49,191 nt of DNA. Origin: Acidobacteriota bacterium (GTDB taxonomy: Bacteria > Acidobacteriota > Vicinamibacteria > Vicinamibacterales > UBA2999). The notes under the pieces were generated by a model. The model had not been told where the DNA came from and made no database searches. It saw only the letters and a program-made list of their open reading frames with translations. Where the stretch lies: assembly GCA_016213695.1 (NCBI GenBank), contig JACQZV010000172.1:1-49191 (forward strand), in the 5' to 3' direction. A program made the position numbers and the translations under genes. Positions 1 through 9,704 of this stretch are shown here, piece after piece. Each line of letters opens with the position of its first letter. Within the stretch, counting starts at the first letter, position 1.

Positions 1-995
1 CCATGGATGGCGGCGCGCAGTTCGTCGGCGCTCACGGTGGCGGTGCCGCGCTTCATGACGACGAGGCCGCCGGCGACGTTGGCGAGCCGCGCCGCCGCCT
101 CGAAGCTGCCGCCCGCGGCGAGCGCCAGCGCCACCGTCGACACGACCGTGTCGCCCGCGCCGGTGACATCGACGATGAATTCGCTGCCGTAAATCGGGAC
201 GTGCACGGTGGGCGCGCCGGTGACGAAGAGCGCCATGCCGCGGCTGCCGCGCGTGACGAGCACCGCCTGCATGTTCGTGCGCGTGAGAATCTCCCGGCCC
301 GCGCGCTCGAGCGCCCGCGGGCTGTCGCCGATGCGGACGCCGAGCGCCTGCTCCACCTCCGACTGATTCGGGGTGCTCATCGTCAGGCCCGTGTAGTCGA
401 GCAGCCGGTACCGGCTGTCGATGAGCACGGGCACGGGCGTGCCCGCGCGCCTGAGTTCGGCCCGGATCCGGCGCGCGAGCGCCGGCGTCACCAGGCCCGA
501 CCCGTAGTCGGACATCAGCACGGCGTCGGCGCGCCGGATCGCCGCCAGCACCGCGCGGTCGAAGGCCTGCCGCGTCTTCGTGTCGACGGTGCGCTGGACG
601 GCGCGGTCGATCCGCACGATCTGCTGTTTGGCCGAGTGGACGCCGCCCGCCAGGATGCGCGTCTTGATCGGCGTCGGCGACCCGTGCCGGCGGACCAGGT
701 GCGTCGGATCCACGCGGCCGTGCAGCGCCCCGACCACGCGCCGCCCCGGATCGTCGCGGCCGACGAGGGCCACAAGCGCCGCGCGGCCGCCGAGCGCCGC
801 GACGTTGTTGGCGGCGTTGCCGGCGCCGCCGGGCACGATCTCGGTGGAGTCGTACTCGAGAATCAGCACCGGCGCCTCGCGCGACACGCGCGCCACCCGG
901 CCGTAGACGAACTCGTCGGCCACCACGTCGCCGATGACGGCGACGCGCCGGGCGCGGAACGCGCCGGTCAGCGCGACGAGGTGCGCAGGATCCAC
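1..995 (-). CDS. hldE: D-glycero-beta-D-manno-heptose-7-phosphate kinase, partial (window edge)
   Basis: This ribokinase-like (PfkB) sugar kinase phosphorylates D-glycero-D-manno-heptose 7-phosphate at C1 on the way to ADP-heptose for the LPS inner core. About 331 residues are visible: the substrate-side motif PGGAGNAANN, a STPNQSE segment, and the DVTGAGDT anion-hole/catalytic-Asp motif near the C-terminus. The GTG start at 995 has GGAGG seven bases upstream and overlaps the end of gmhB by 28 bp. The C-terminus runs off the window, so I cannot tell a kinase-only protein (about 330 residues) from a kinase-cytidylyltransferase fusion. It is the last visible gene of the leftward LPS operon. Confidence 0.88.
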   Translation of the reverse strand, partial: MDPAHLVALTGAFRARRVAVIGDVVADEFVYGRVARVSREAPVLILEYDSTEIVPGGAGNAANNVAALGGRAALVALVGRDDPGRRVVGALHGRVDPTHLVRRHGSPTPIKTRILAGGVHSAKQQIVRIDRAVQRTVDTKTRQAFDRAVLAAIRRADAVLMSDYGSGLVTPALARRIRAELRRAGTPVPVLIDSRYRLLDYTGLTMSTPNQSEVEQALGVRIGDSPRALERAGREILTRTNMQAVLVTRGSRGMALFVTGAPTVHVPIYGSEFIVDVTGAGDTVVSTVALALAAGGSFEAAARLANVAGGLVVMKRGTATVSADELRAAIH

Positions 996-1549
996 CCGAC
1001 TGCCTCCATCAGATTGTTGAGAATAGCATCAGCGCTCGCGCCGGCCGGCCGGTGCTCGATCTCGTGGCCGCCGTGCCCGGTCCGGACGAGCACGGTGCGC
1101 GTGCCGGCGGACCGGCCGCAGGCGACGTCGAGCCAGCGATCGCCCACCATGACCGACCGCGCCGGATCGATCCGCAAATCGCGGCAGGCCTGCTCGACAA
1201 GTCCCGGCTGCGGCTTGCGGCAGCGGCACACCTGGCGGTACGCGTCGAGCTCGGCGTCGGGATGGTGCGGGCAGAAGTAGTACGCGTCCATCCGGGCGCG
1301 CCCGGCGGCCAGCCGCGCGTCGATGGCGGCGTGGACCTGGTTGAGAAACGGCTCGTCGATGATCCCGCGGCCGATCGCCGACTGGTTCGTGACCACCACG
1401 GTGAGGAAACCCGCGCGGTTGAGGAGGCGGATCGCCTCGACGGTCCAGGGGAACAGCTCGAGCAGATCGAGGCGGTCGAGATAGCCGCGCTCCTCGATGA
1501 GGGTACCGTCGCGGTCGAGAAACACCGCGCGCACAAGGCTCTCAGGCAC
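968..1549 (-). CDS. gmhB: D-glycero-D-manno-heptose-1,7-bisphosphate 7-phosphatase
   Basis: This is a HAD-superfamily phosphatase of 193 residues, the usual GmhB size. It removes the 7-phosphate from heptose 1,7-bisphosphate, the step after the neighbouring kinase. Motif I is FLDRDGTL with the nucleophile and acid/base Asp at 12 and 14. VVTNQSAIGRG is motif II. A Cys/His-rich zinc loop (CPHHPDAELDAYRQVCRC) and the motif IV segment MVGDRWLD follow. The GTG start overlaps the waaF stop by 8 bp (GTGCCTGA), which implies translational coupling. Confidence 0.93.
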   Translation of the reverse strand: MPESLVRAVFLDRDGTLIEERGYLDRLDLLELFPWTVEAIRLLNRAGFLTVVVTNQSAIGRGIIDEPFLNQVHAAIDARLAAGRARMDAYYFCPHHPDAELDAYRQVCRCRKPQPGLVEQACRDLRIDPARSVMVGDRWLDVACGRSAGTRTVLVRTGHGGHEIEHRPAGASADAILNNLMEAVGWILRTSSR

Positions 1550-2594
1550 GGGCCGACTCCATCAGCCGGGTCACCTCGTCGTACACGCGCGCAGGGGGAA
1601 TCCCCTTCATGCAGCGGTGGTCGATGGGGCACTCGCGCAGCATGCAGGGGCGGCACCAGACCTGGTGCATCAGGACGGCCGCCGGGCGCCCGTCGCGCGC
1701 GAGCGGCGCCGTTTCATATTCGTTGGTCGGGCCGAAGAGCGCCACCACCGCCGTCCCTGCGGCCGCTGCCAGGTGCATCGCGCCGGAGTCGTTCGACACG
1801 CAGACGCGCGCCGCGCCCAGGACGGCCGCGAGCAGCTCGATCGAGGTGGCGCCGGCCAGATCGATCACATGCGGCCGCGCCGCCTCCTCCACCGCGCCCG
1901 CGATCCCCGCCGTCGTTTCGCGGTCGCCGGCGCTGCCGACAAGGACGCAGGTGGCGTCGCGACCGCGCACGAGCGCCGCGGCAAGTCCGGCGACGTGTGC
2001 AGGGATCCAGCGCTTGGCGGTGCCGTACGCCGCGCCGGGCGCGAAGACCACGAGCGGGCGCGCCCCGTCCCACCCGCGGGACACAAGCAGCTCGCGCGCC
2101 GAGGCGACGAGCGGGGCAGGCACCGTCACGGCGGGTTCGAGCGGACCGCTGTCGATCCCCAGTTCGCGCGTCAGGTACTGGTAGTAGGCGCCCTGGTGCA
2201 TGCTGCCCGACGGGCGCGGCACGGCACGCGAGAGCAGCCGCCGGCGCAGATCGGCCGCGTAGCCCCATCGATCGGGCACCATCGCCCGCTGCACCAGCCA
2301 GGCGCTCGCAAACGAATTCGGCAGCAGGATGGCCAGCTCCGCACCGATCTCGCGTATCTGCGCGACGTCTGCCTCGAAGAGGCGGCGCTGCCACCACCGC
2401 CCGCTCCAGCGGAGCGGCACGAACTGGTCGACGAACGGCACGAGCGCGAACACGCCGGCCACGCCGCGGCGGGCGGCCACCGTCAGCGTCGAGGACGGAA
2501 ACGCGCCGCGGATATCAGTCATGGCCGGCAGCGCCATCACGGCGTCGCCGAGCCAGTTGGGCGCGAGCACGAGGACGCTCGCCGGATCAGACAT
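1542..2594 (-). CDS. waaF: ADP-heptose:LPS heptosyltransferase (family 9)
   Basis: This GT-B glycosyltransferase of family GT9 adds L-glycero-D-manno-heptose to the LPS inner core from ADP-heptose on the cytoplasmic face. The N-terminus carries the typical APNWLGDAVMALPAM segment (N13 to D17 region). The C-terminal ADP-heptose site shows VSNDSGAMHLAAA and ALFGPTNEYETAP. I chose the ATG at 2594, giving 350 residues, because it overlaps the lpxL stop by 8 bp like the other junctions here. An upstream in-frame start at 2636 would add 14 unconserved residues. It resembles WaaF (heptosyltransferase II) more than WaaC, but that split is a judgement. Confidence 0.88.
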   Translation of the reverse strand: MSDPASVLVLAPNWLGDAVMALPAMTDIRGAFPSSTLTVAARRGVAGVFALVPFVDQFVPLRWSGRWWQRRLFEADVAQIREIGAELAILLPNSFASAWLVQRAMVPDRWGYAADLRRRLLSRAVPRPSGSMHQGAYYQYLTRELGIDSGPLEPAVTVPAPLVASARELLVSRGWDGARPLVVFAPGAAYGTAKRWIPAHVAGLAAALVRGRDATCVLVGSAGDRETTAGIAGAVEEAARPHVIDLAGATSIELLAAVLGAARVCVSNDSGAMHLAAAAGTAVVALFGPTNEYETAPLARDGRPAAVLMHQVWCRPCMLRECPIDHRCMKGIPPARVYDEVTRLMESARA

Positions 2595-3516
2595 CCGCCT
2601 CTGCGTCGCTGCGTGCGTCGGCGGCCGTCGAGGCACCCGCTTCGTGGGCGCGCCAGCGCCGGTGCATCCAGAGCCAGCGATCCGGGTGCCGGCGGACGTA
2701 CATCTCGAGCACGTCGGTGCAGCGCTGCGTGAACTCGCGTACCGCGTCCGGCGTCCCTGCCGGCGGCGGCTCCACCGCGTGCTCGTAGATCAGCCGGTAG
2801 CGTCCGCCGGGCAGCGGCAGGGCAAAGACCGGAATCACCGGCGCGCCGGTCCGCAGCGCAAGCGCCGCCAGCGCGGACGTCGTCGCGGCCGGACGCTGAA
2901 AAAACGCCACGGAGACGGCGTCAGCCTCGTGGAGATGCTGGTCGATGAGAATGGCGATGCCGCGGCCCGACGCGAGATCGCGCAGAATCCGGCGCACCGC
3001 GCCCCGGCGCTGAATCACACGGTTGCCGGTGGACGTCCGGATCTCCTCCAGCATCGCGTCGAGCCGTGCGTTGTCGAGCGGCCGGGCCAGCACCGAGATC
3101 GGCTCGATGCAGAGCGCATGCGCGATGGCGTGAATCTCCCAGTAGCCGAAGTGCCCGGTGAAGAAGAGGACGCCATGCCCGACGGCCAGCGCCTGGCGGA
3201 CGCGGTCCTCGCCTTCGACCTCGACAGCCGCCACCATCCGCTCGCGCGGCCAGGTGCCGAACTTCAGCAGCTCGAACAGCAGGCCGCCGAAATGCGCGAA
3301 CATGCTGCGCACCAGCGCGCGCCGCTCCGCGGCAGGCCGTCCCGGAAACGCGTGCTCGACGTTCTCGAACGCCGTCCGCCGGTGCGGCGCGTCCACCAGA
3401 TACGCCAGCGTGCCGACGCCCCGCCCGATGGCGCGCACCGCCGTCATCGGCAGGAGCCGGACGGCCGCGCGGGTGGCCGCGGCCAGGGCCGCTTCGATTC
3501 GATGGCGGAGCTTCAT
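2587..3516 (-). CDS. lpxL: Lipid A late acyltransferase (LpxL/HtrB family)
   Basis: This 309-residue membrane-associated acyltransferase transfers a secondary acyl chain to Kdo-lipid A, or a related precursor, on the inner membrane. The HX4E catalytic motif is GHFGYWE (His122, Glu127), followed by VLARPLDN and an ILIDQ segment typical of the LPLAT family. The N-terminus is basic and amphipathic without a clear cleavable signal. The ATG overlaps the lpxK stop by 4 bp (ATGA). Chain-length specificity cannot be told from sequence, so LpxL rather than LpxM is assigned mainly by family resemblance and operon position. Confidence 0.87.
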   Translation of the reverse strand: MKLRHRIEAALAAATRAAVRLLPMTAVRAIGRGVGTLAYLVDAPHRRTAFENVEHAFPGRPAAERRALVRSMFAHFGGLLFELLKFGTWPRERMVAAVEVEGEDRVRQALAVGHGVLFFTGHFGYWEIHAIAHALCIEPISVLARPLDNARLDAMLEEIRTSTGNRVIQRRGAVRRILRDLASGRGIAILIDQHLHEADAVSVAFFQRPAATTSALAALALRTGAPVIPVFALPLPGGRYRLIYEHAVEPPPAGTPDAVREFTQRCTDVLEMYVRRHPDRWLWMHRRWRAHEAGASTAADARSDAEADV

Positions 3517-4538
3517 GCCGCGACCCGCCGCCGGCGCGCGGCCGCCAGCCGGCCGGCCAGCCAGGCGGCAAACACCTCGGGCGGCTCGATCGTCAGCTCC
3601 AGTGGAAGAACGGCCCAGGGAATCCGCGGGGACATAAGGTCCCGCCCCACGCTTGCAGGAAGGCGCGCGGCATCTTTTTCGGTGGTGATCACCACGTCGG
3701 CGCCCGCGGCGGCCGCGGCCCGCTCGATCGCCTCGACATCGCGCGCGGTGAACCAGTGGTGATCGCGGAACACCATTTCGCCCGCGACATCGACGCCGCG
3801 CTCGCGCAGCGCGGTCAGGAAGGGCTCGGGACGGGCGATGCCGGCAACAGCGAGAGCGCGACCCGGCATGCCAGCCGATGACGCCGCCGGCGAGATCGCC
3901 CGCAGCGGATGGTAGCGAGCGGCCACGCGAAACACCGTCTCGACGCCGAGGGCGCGCGCCAGCGCGCCGGCATCCTCGTCGCTGCCGGCCACGAGCAGCG
4001 CATCGGCCGCGCGCGCGGCCGACAGCGGTTCGCGCAGACGGCCGAACGGCAGCAGCCGCTCGCCCAGATCCGACGCCCTCACCGCGAGCAGGTCGATGTC
4101 GCGTGCCAGCCGCACGTGCTGAAAGCCGTCATCGAGCAGGTGCACCGTGGATCCAAAGCGCCGCTCGGCCAGTCGTCCGGACAGGTAGCGATCCGGAGAG
4201 ACGAACACCGGGACGCCGGCGAGCGCGCGCGCCAGCATGCAGGGCTCGTCACCCGCCTGCGCCGCCTCCGCCAGCACCTGCTCGCCGTCGCTCACCACGA
4301 GTACACCGTCGGCCGCCCTCTGCCGGCCGTAGCCGCGGCTCAGAATGGAGGGGCGCTCGCCGGCGGCCGACAGCAGCCGGGCCAGTGCGGCGACGAGCGG
4401 CGTCTTGCCGCTTCCGCCGAGCACGAGGTTGCCGACGCTGATGACGGGACGATCGAGGCGGCGCACGCGGTCCGGGCGCCCGTACCACGCGCGGCGCCAC
4501 TCGGTGGCGCGGCCGTAGGTCGCGCTGAGCACGTTCAA
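3513..4538 (-). CDS. lpxK: Tetraacyldisaccharide 4'-kinase
   Basis: LpxK phosphorylates the 4' position of the lipid A disaccharide to give lipid IVA. The Walker A motif is GNLVLGGSGKTP (about residues 36-47), followed by LSRGYGR and a LLDDGFQH motif that in LpxK binds Mg/ATP. The reading frame stays open far upstream over waaA, so the start must be chosen. A TTG at 4538 overlaps the waaA stop by 4 bp (TTGA) and matches the overlaps elsewhere in the operon, giving 341 residues. A GTG at 4532 is almost as good. Neither has a Shine-Dalgarno sequence, which suggests coupled translation. The N-terminus lacks the long membrane helix of E. coli LpxK. Confidence 0.92.
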   Translation of the reverse strand: MNVLSATYGRATEWRRAWYGRPDRVRRLDRPVISVGNLVLGGSGKTPLVAALARLLSAAGERPSILSRGYGRQRAADGVLVVSDGEQVLAEAAQAGDEPCMLARALAGVPVFVSPDRYLSGRLAERRFGSTVHLLDDGFQHVRLARDIDLLAVRASDLGERLLPFGRLREPLSAARAADALLVAGSDEDAGALARALGVETVFRVAARYHPLRAISPAASSAGMPGRALAVAGIARPEPFLTALRERGVDVAGEMVFRDHHWFTARDVEAIERAAAAAGADVVITTEKDAARLPASVGRDLMSPRIPWAVLPLELTIEPPEVFAAWLAGRLAAARRRRVAA

Positions 4539-5875
4539 TGGATCACGCGGAAGGGACGCACCACGGCGCTGTGCTCGCGGGTCTCGGGCGGCACAAGGGC
4601 GGCGACGACCGCCATGGTCTTCTCCTTCGCTCCTCGATTGGCGTCGATGAGCGCGCTGGCGGCCGCGCCCACGCGCGCCCGCCGCACCGGATCGCCCATC
4701 AGGCCGACGATGGCATCGTCCAGATCGCGTTCGGATCGCACCTGGACCGCTGCATCGTTGGCGAGAAACGTGTCCACGATCTCGGCAAAATTCTGCATGT
4801 GGGGGCCGAACACGATCGGCTTGCCGAACACGGCCGGCTCCAGAATGTTGTGGCCGCCGAGGGGGACGAGGCTGCCGCCGACGAACACGACGGTGGCAAT
4901 CTGGTAGACCTCGGCGAGCTCGCCGATCGTGTCGAGCACCACCGCATCGGCGCGCGGCTCGGCGTCGATGGCCAGCTCCGTCCGGCGGATCGTCGACAGT
5001 CCCTCCTGCCGGCACAGACGCTCGACCTCGGCGAACCGCTCCGGCTGGCGCGGCGCCACCACGAGCAGCGGACTGGCGCCGGCCGCGGCCCGGTTGCGCA
5101 GCCGGTTGAACGCGCGGATGACGGCGGCCTCCTCCCCCTTCATCGTGCTGCCCGCCATCAGCACGGGACGGTTGGGCGACAGCCGGAAGAACCGGAGCAC
5201 GCGCTGGCGGCCGCGCCCCGGCGGGACGCTCTCGAGCGCGTCGAACTTGAGGCTGCCGGTCACCGTCACGCGGGACGGATCGGCGCCGAGCCCGGCGAGC
5301 CGCCGCGCGGCCTCCTCGCCCTGGACGCAGAACCGATCGACGTCGGCGAGCACGCGGCGGAAGAACGGCCGGACGAGGCGGTAGCGCGGAAAGGAGCGGT
5401 ACGAAATGCGTCCGTTGACGAGCAGCGTCGGGACGCCGCGCCGCCGGCACTCGCGGAGCAGGTGCGGCCAGATCTCGGTCTCGATCATGACGAACAGGCG
5501 CGGCTTCACCACGTCCAGCGTGCGCCGCACGGTGAACGCCCAGTCGAACGGAAAGTAGAACACGTCGTCCACCTCACCGACGCTCCGGCGCGCCAGCTCG
5601 TAGCCGGCGCGGGTTGTGGCCGACAGAAACAGGCGCAGCCGCGGGTAGCGGCCGCGCAGCTCCGCCAGGAGCGGCCGCGCCGCGAGCACCTCGCCCACCG
5701 ACACCGCGTGCACCCAGATCGACGCGTCGCCGTCGAGATTGAACGACACCGGCAGATAGCCGAGCCGCTGCTTCAGGCTGCCGACGTACTTGTGGTGGCG
5801 CAGCGCCTGGTAGAGGAAGTACGGCGACAGCGCGACCAGCGCCGCCAGCGTGACCAGACTGTAGAGCAGGTACAC
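4535..5875 (-). CDS. waaA: 3-deoxy-D-manno-octulosonic acid transferase (Kdo transferase)
   Basis: WaaA (KdtA) attaches Kdo to lipid IVA at the inner membrane. The 446-residue length is normal for a GT30 enzyme. An N-terminal membrane anchor (residues 1-25) is followed by WVHAVSVGE with the catalytic Glu at 62. IETEIWPHLL, MAGSTMKGEE, and the C-terminal GGHNILEPA with FGPHMQNF are family signatures. The GTG start at 5875 has no Shine-Dalgarno; a TAAACT hexamer lies 7 bases upstream, so the mRNA may be leaderless. It is the first gene of the leftward LPS operon and diverges from the gap operon. Confidence 0.95.
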   Translation of the reverse strand: MYLLYSLVTLAALVALSPYFLYQALRHHKYVGSLKQRLGYLPVSFNLDGDASIWVHAVSVGEVLAARPLLAELRGRYPRLRLFLSATTRAGYELARRSVGEVDDVFYFPFDWAFTVRRTLDVVKPRLFVMIETEIWPHLLRECRRRGVPTLLVNGRISYRSFPRYRLVRPFFRRVLADVDRFCVQGEEAARRLAGLGADPSRVTVTGSLKFDALESVPPGRGRQRVLRFFRLSPNRPVLMAGSTMKGEEAAVIRAFNRLRNRAAAGASPLLVVAPRQPERFAEVERLCRQEGLSTIRRTELAIDAEPRADAVVLDTIGELAEVYQIATVVFVGGSLVPLGGHNILEPAVFGKPIVFGPHMQNFAEIVDTFLANDAAVQVRSERDLDDAIVGLMGDPVRRARVGAAASALIDANRGAKEKTMAVVAALVPPETREHSAVVRPFRVIH

Positions 5876-5882
5876 CGTAGAT

Positions 5883-5925
5883 AGTTTACCGGTACAATTG
5901 GTGGTTGCTCAGGCGCGTCCTGAGC
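5883..5925. promoter_or_regulatory. Divergent waaA/gap promoter region with leader hairpin
   Basis: Back-to-back -10-like hexamers are seen: TAAACT on the minus strand (5883-5888, facing waaA) and TACAAT on the plus strand (5893-5898, facing gap). No convincing -35 box accompanies either. In the gap leader, 5907-5913 (GCTCAGG) and 5919-5925 (CCTGAGC) form a perfect 7-bp inverted repeat around a 5-nt loop, ending about 7 bases before the gap ribosome site. It could be an operator or an mRNA hairpin. Confidence 0.4.
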
Positions 5926-5942
5926 GACTTTGGAGGACGCGG

Positions 5943-6946
<1,004 letters not shown>

Positions 6947-6950
<4 letters not shown>

Positions 6951-8134
6951 AGACGACCATTCGCGACCTCGACCTGGCGGGTCGCCGCGTCTTCGTGCGC
7001 GTGGATTTCAACGTCCCGCTCAACGGCGGTGTCATCGGCGACGACACGCGCATCCGGGAATCGCTGCCCACCATCCGGTACGCGAGAGATGCCGGCGCGC
7101 GCGCGGTGATCGTGGCGTCGCATCTTGGCAGGCCCGGAGGGAAACCGAATGTGGAGCTGAGCCTGAAGCCGGTGGCGGCGCGGCTCGGCGAGCTGCTCGG
7201 CAGCCCGGTCGTGTTTGCGCCCGACTGCGTGGGGCCCGAGGCGGAGCGGGCCGTCGACAGCGCGCCGCCAGGGGGCGTGGTCCTGCTCGAGAATCTGCGG
7301 TTTCATCCGGAAGAAGAGAACGATGACCCGGCGTTCGGCCGGGCGCTGGCGGCGCGTGCCGATGTGTACGTGGACGACGCGTTTGGCGCGGCGCATCGCG
7401 CCCACGCATCGGTCGACGCCATCGTCCGGGCGGTGCCCGAGGCGGCCGCCGGGTTGCTGATGGACAAGGAGCTGCGGTATCTGGGCGAGGCGCTCGGCAG
7501 CCCGGCGCGTCCCTTCGTGGCCGTGCTCGGCGGCGCCAAGGTCTCGGACAAGATCGACGTGATCGAGAACCTCGTCCCGCGCATCGACCGGCTGCTCATC
7601 GGCGGCGCCATGGCGTACACCTTCTTCAAGGCCATGGGGAAACCGGTTGGTCGATCCCTGGTGGAAGACGACAAACTCGACGCCGCGCGCAACATCATGA
7701 CGCGGGCGCAGGGGCGACGCCTGCAACTGCTGCTCCCCCTGGATCACGTTGTCGCTGAGAGGATCGGGGCGGGGGTGCCGACCGAGACGCTGAGCGTCGA
7801 TGACGGCGCGATTGGCGGCCGCATGGGGCTCGACATCGGCCCGCGGACCGTGGCCGCCTACGCCGGCGCGCTCCGCGACGCGCAGACGGTGGTCTGGAAC
7901 GGGCCGATGGGCGTGTTCGAGATTGACGCGTTCGCGCAGGGCACGATTGGCGTGGCGACGGCCGTGGCCGCCGTGCGCGGGACGACCATCGTCGGCGGCG
8001 GTGATTCGATTGCGGCGATCCGGAAGGCCGGGGTGGCCGACCGCATCACGCACATCTCGACCGGCGGCGGCGCGTCGCTGGAGTTTCTCGGCGGCCGCAC
8101 GCTGCCGGGTGTCGCGGTGCTGCCAGATGCCTAA
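6947..8134 (+). CDS. pgk: Phosphoglycerate kinase
   Basis: Pgk transfers the acyl phosphate of 1,3-bisphosphoglycerate to ADP. The 395-residue protein begins at GTG 6947, inside the gap stop (GTGA), and shows RVDFNVPL near residue 20, SHLGRPGG, LLENLRFHPEE, the hinge VLGGAKVSDKI, and the nucleotide-binding WNGPMGVFE plus GGGDSIAA close to the C-terminus. The frame remains open upstream across gap, so translational overlap sets the start. Its stop overlaps the tpiA start by 8 bp, so the three glycolytic genes form one coupled unit. Confidence 0.97.
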
Positions 8135-8903
8135 ACTCCCGTTTATCTGCGCGAACTGGAAGATGTACAAGACGGTCGGCGAGGCCGTGCAGTACGTCGC
8201 GGCGTTTCGCGGGCTCGTCCGGGATCTCGACGGCGTCGAGATCGTGCTGGCGCCGGCGTTCACCGCGCTGCACGCTGCGGCGGAGGCGGCGCGCGGCAGC
8301 AACATCGGCATCGCGGCGCAGGATCTTCACTGGGAGCGCGAGGGCGCCTACACAGGCGAAGTGAGCGGCGCGATGGCGCGCGAGGCGGGCGCGTCGTACG
8401 CGATCATCGGCCACTCGGAGCGGCGCACGCTGTTCGCCGACACCGATGCCACCGTGAACCGGAAGATTGCGGCGGCCTTCGCGGCCGGACTCGGGCCGAT
8501 TGCCTGCATCGGCGAGACGCTCGACCAGCGCGAGCGGCAGGAGACCTTCGACGTGCTCGACCGGCAGATCAAGCTCGGGTTCGACGGCCTGACGGGCGAT
8601 CAGATCGGACGGATGGTGATTGCCTACGAGCCGGTGTGGGCCATCGGGACGGGACAGAACGCCACGCCTGCGCAGGCGGCCGCGGCACACGGCCACATCC
8701 GCCGGCGGCTGCGCCAATGGTTCGGGGAGGAGGCGGCGGGGCGGTGCCGCATCATCTATGGCGGAAGCGTGAAGCCGGACAACATCCGGGATCTGGCGTC
8801 GCAGCCCGACGTGGACGGCGCGCTGGTGGGCGGGGCGAGCCTGGACGTGCGCAGTTTTCTCGAGATCGTAAAGGCCGCGGCCGGCGGCGGGGCGGCTATA
8901 TAA
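8127..8903 (+). CDS. tpiA: Triosephosphate isomerase
   Basis: TpiA interconverts dihydroxyacetone phosphate and glyceraldehyde 3-phosphate. The 258-residue TIM barrel has Lys12 in ANWKMYK, the electrophile His96 in IGHSERR, and the catalytic Glu168 in AYEPVWAIGTG. The phosphate-binding loops YGGSVKPDN and GALVGGASL follow. The ATG at 8127 overlaps the end of pgk by 8 bp. A TATAAT hexamer (8899-8904) overlaps the stop codon just before secG. Confidence 0.97.
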   Translation: MPKLPFICANWKMYKTVGEAVQYVAAFRGLVRDLDGVEIVLAPAFTALHAAAEAARGSNIGIAAQDLHWEREGAYTGEVSGAMAREAGASYAIIGHSERRTLFADTDATVNRKIAAAFAAGLGPIACIGETLDQRERQETFDVLDRQIKLGFDGLTGDQIGRMVIAYEPVWAIGTGQNATPAQAAAAHGHIRRRLRQWFGEEAAGRCRIIYGGSVKPDNIRDLASQPDVDGALVGGASLDVRSFLEIVKAAAGGGAAI

Positions 8904-8931
8904 TAGGACTTTCCCGGACAGGTCACATCCC

Positions 8932-9336
8932 ATGCTGTACTACCTCGCTGCGGTGCTTTACGTGCTCGCCTGCTTCCTGCTGATGATGGTCATCCTCCTG
9001 CAGCAGGGAAAGGGGGGCGATCTGGCCAGCGCGTTTGGCGGCGGGGGCGGCTGTCAGACGGCATTCGGCGCGCGCAGCGGGGCGACAGTGCTCACGCGCG
9101 CGACGACGGTGCTGGCGATTCTGTTCCTGGTGGGCGCGCTGACGCTGAACATCCTGGCGCAGCGCGGACCGGGGTCGGTGGTAGGCGGCCGGGCGGCGCC
9201 GGCACCAGCGGGCGCGCCTGCGCCGGTGCTGCCGACGGGGGCGAAGCCGGCGGTACCTGCTCCCGCGGCGCAGCAGCAGGCGCCGGCCACGCCTGCGCCG
9301 CAGTCGCAGCCGGCACAGCCCGCGCCGCAGCCGTAG
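8932..9336 (+). CDS. secG: Preprotein translocase subunit SecG
   Basis: SecG is the small two-helix subunit of the SecYEG channel. Helix 1 is at about residues 1-23, followed by the hallmark cytoplasmic loop VILLQQGKGGDLASAFGGG. Helix 2 (about 52-72) leads into a long Ala/Pro/Gln-rich tail that makes the protein 134 residues, longer than the usual 75-110. The tail is low-complexity and typical of high-GC lineages. The gene follows tpiA by 28 bp, the common gap-pgk-tpiA-secG order. Confidence 0.92.
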   Translation: MLYYLAAVLYVLACFLLMMVILLQQGKGGDLASAFGGGGGCQTAFGARSGATVLTRATTVLAILFLVGALTLNILAQRGPGSVVGGRAAPAPAGAPAPVLPTGAKPAVPAPAAQQQAPATPAPQSQPAQPAPQP

Positions 9337-9353
9337 TTCTCCTCAGTACGCAG

Positions 9354-9379
9354 GGCGGGTCCCGCGGAGCGGACCCGCC
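9354..9379 (+). terminator. Strong hairpin after secG
   Basis: GGCGGGTCC (9354-9362) and GGACCCGCC (9371-9379) form a perfect 9-bp GC-rich stem with an 8-nt loop, 17 bases after the secG stop and 10 bases before the tRNA. No T-run follows, so this is a terminator-like or processing hairpin rather than a textbook intrinsic terminator. Confidence 0.5.
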
Positions 9380-9389
9380 GCAAGGCCAC

Positions 9390-9476
9390 GCGGAAGTGGC
9401 GGAATTGGCAGACGCACCAGCTTGAGGGGCTGGCGGTAGCAATACCGTAGGGGTTCGAGTCCCCTCTTCCGCACCA
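9390..9476 (+). tRNA. tRNA-Leu, anticodon GAG
   Basis: A complete class II tRNA of 87 nt. The acceptor arms GCGGAAG (9390-9396) and CTTCCGC (9466-9472) pair fully, followed by discriminator A and an encoded CCA (9474-9476). The anticodon stem CCAGC/GCTGG encloses the loop TTGAGGG with anticodon GAG, which reads CUC and CUU leucine codons. The long variable arm and the GGTTCGAGTCC T-arm fit tRNA-Leu. Confidence 0.96.
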
Positions 9477-9576
9477 TCACTCGCTCGCGCTCGCTCTGGT
9501 GCCGAAGCCGGTCTCAGGCACTCGGCCATCGCGCTGCGCGCTCGGCCTTCGGGCACGAGTCCCCTCTTCCGCACCA
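9456..9576 (+). repeat. 21-bp direct repeat of the tRNA-Leu 3' end
   Basis: The last 21 bases of the tRNA gene including CCA (9456-9476) occur again, exactly, at 9556-9576, a 100-bp period. The three G residues at 9451-9453 also recur at 9551-9553 with two mismatches between. The intervening 79 bp is a simple GC-rich stretch without a gene. A duplicated tRNA 3' end is the classic trace of site-specific integration, but a local duplication gives the same picture. Confidence 0.8.
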
Positions 9577-9704
9577 AGACGCAACCATTCGCATCGGGAC
9601 GGGAGCGGAGGTATATTTCGCAACACCGGTGGGGCGGAACGAACAGCCGCCACCTGCAGCGTGTGCGAACGCCTGGCCGTGGTGCTGCCGGAAGGAGGCC
9701 TCTC

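Noticed and set aside
3-1280. A 425-residue plus-strand frame at the left edge
   Set aside because: Antisense of the heptose kinase and gmhB, with low-complexity composition. The minus strand has clear enzyme motifs.
8899-8904. Perfect TATAAT just before secG
   Set aside because: It overlaps the tpiA stop codon and has no -35 partner. secG is probably read through from the glycolytic operon, so I did not list it as a separate promoter.
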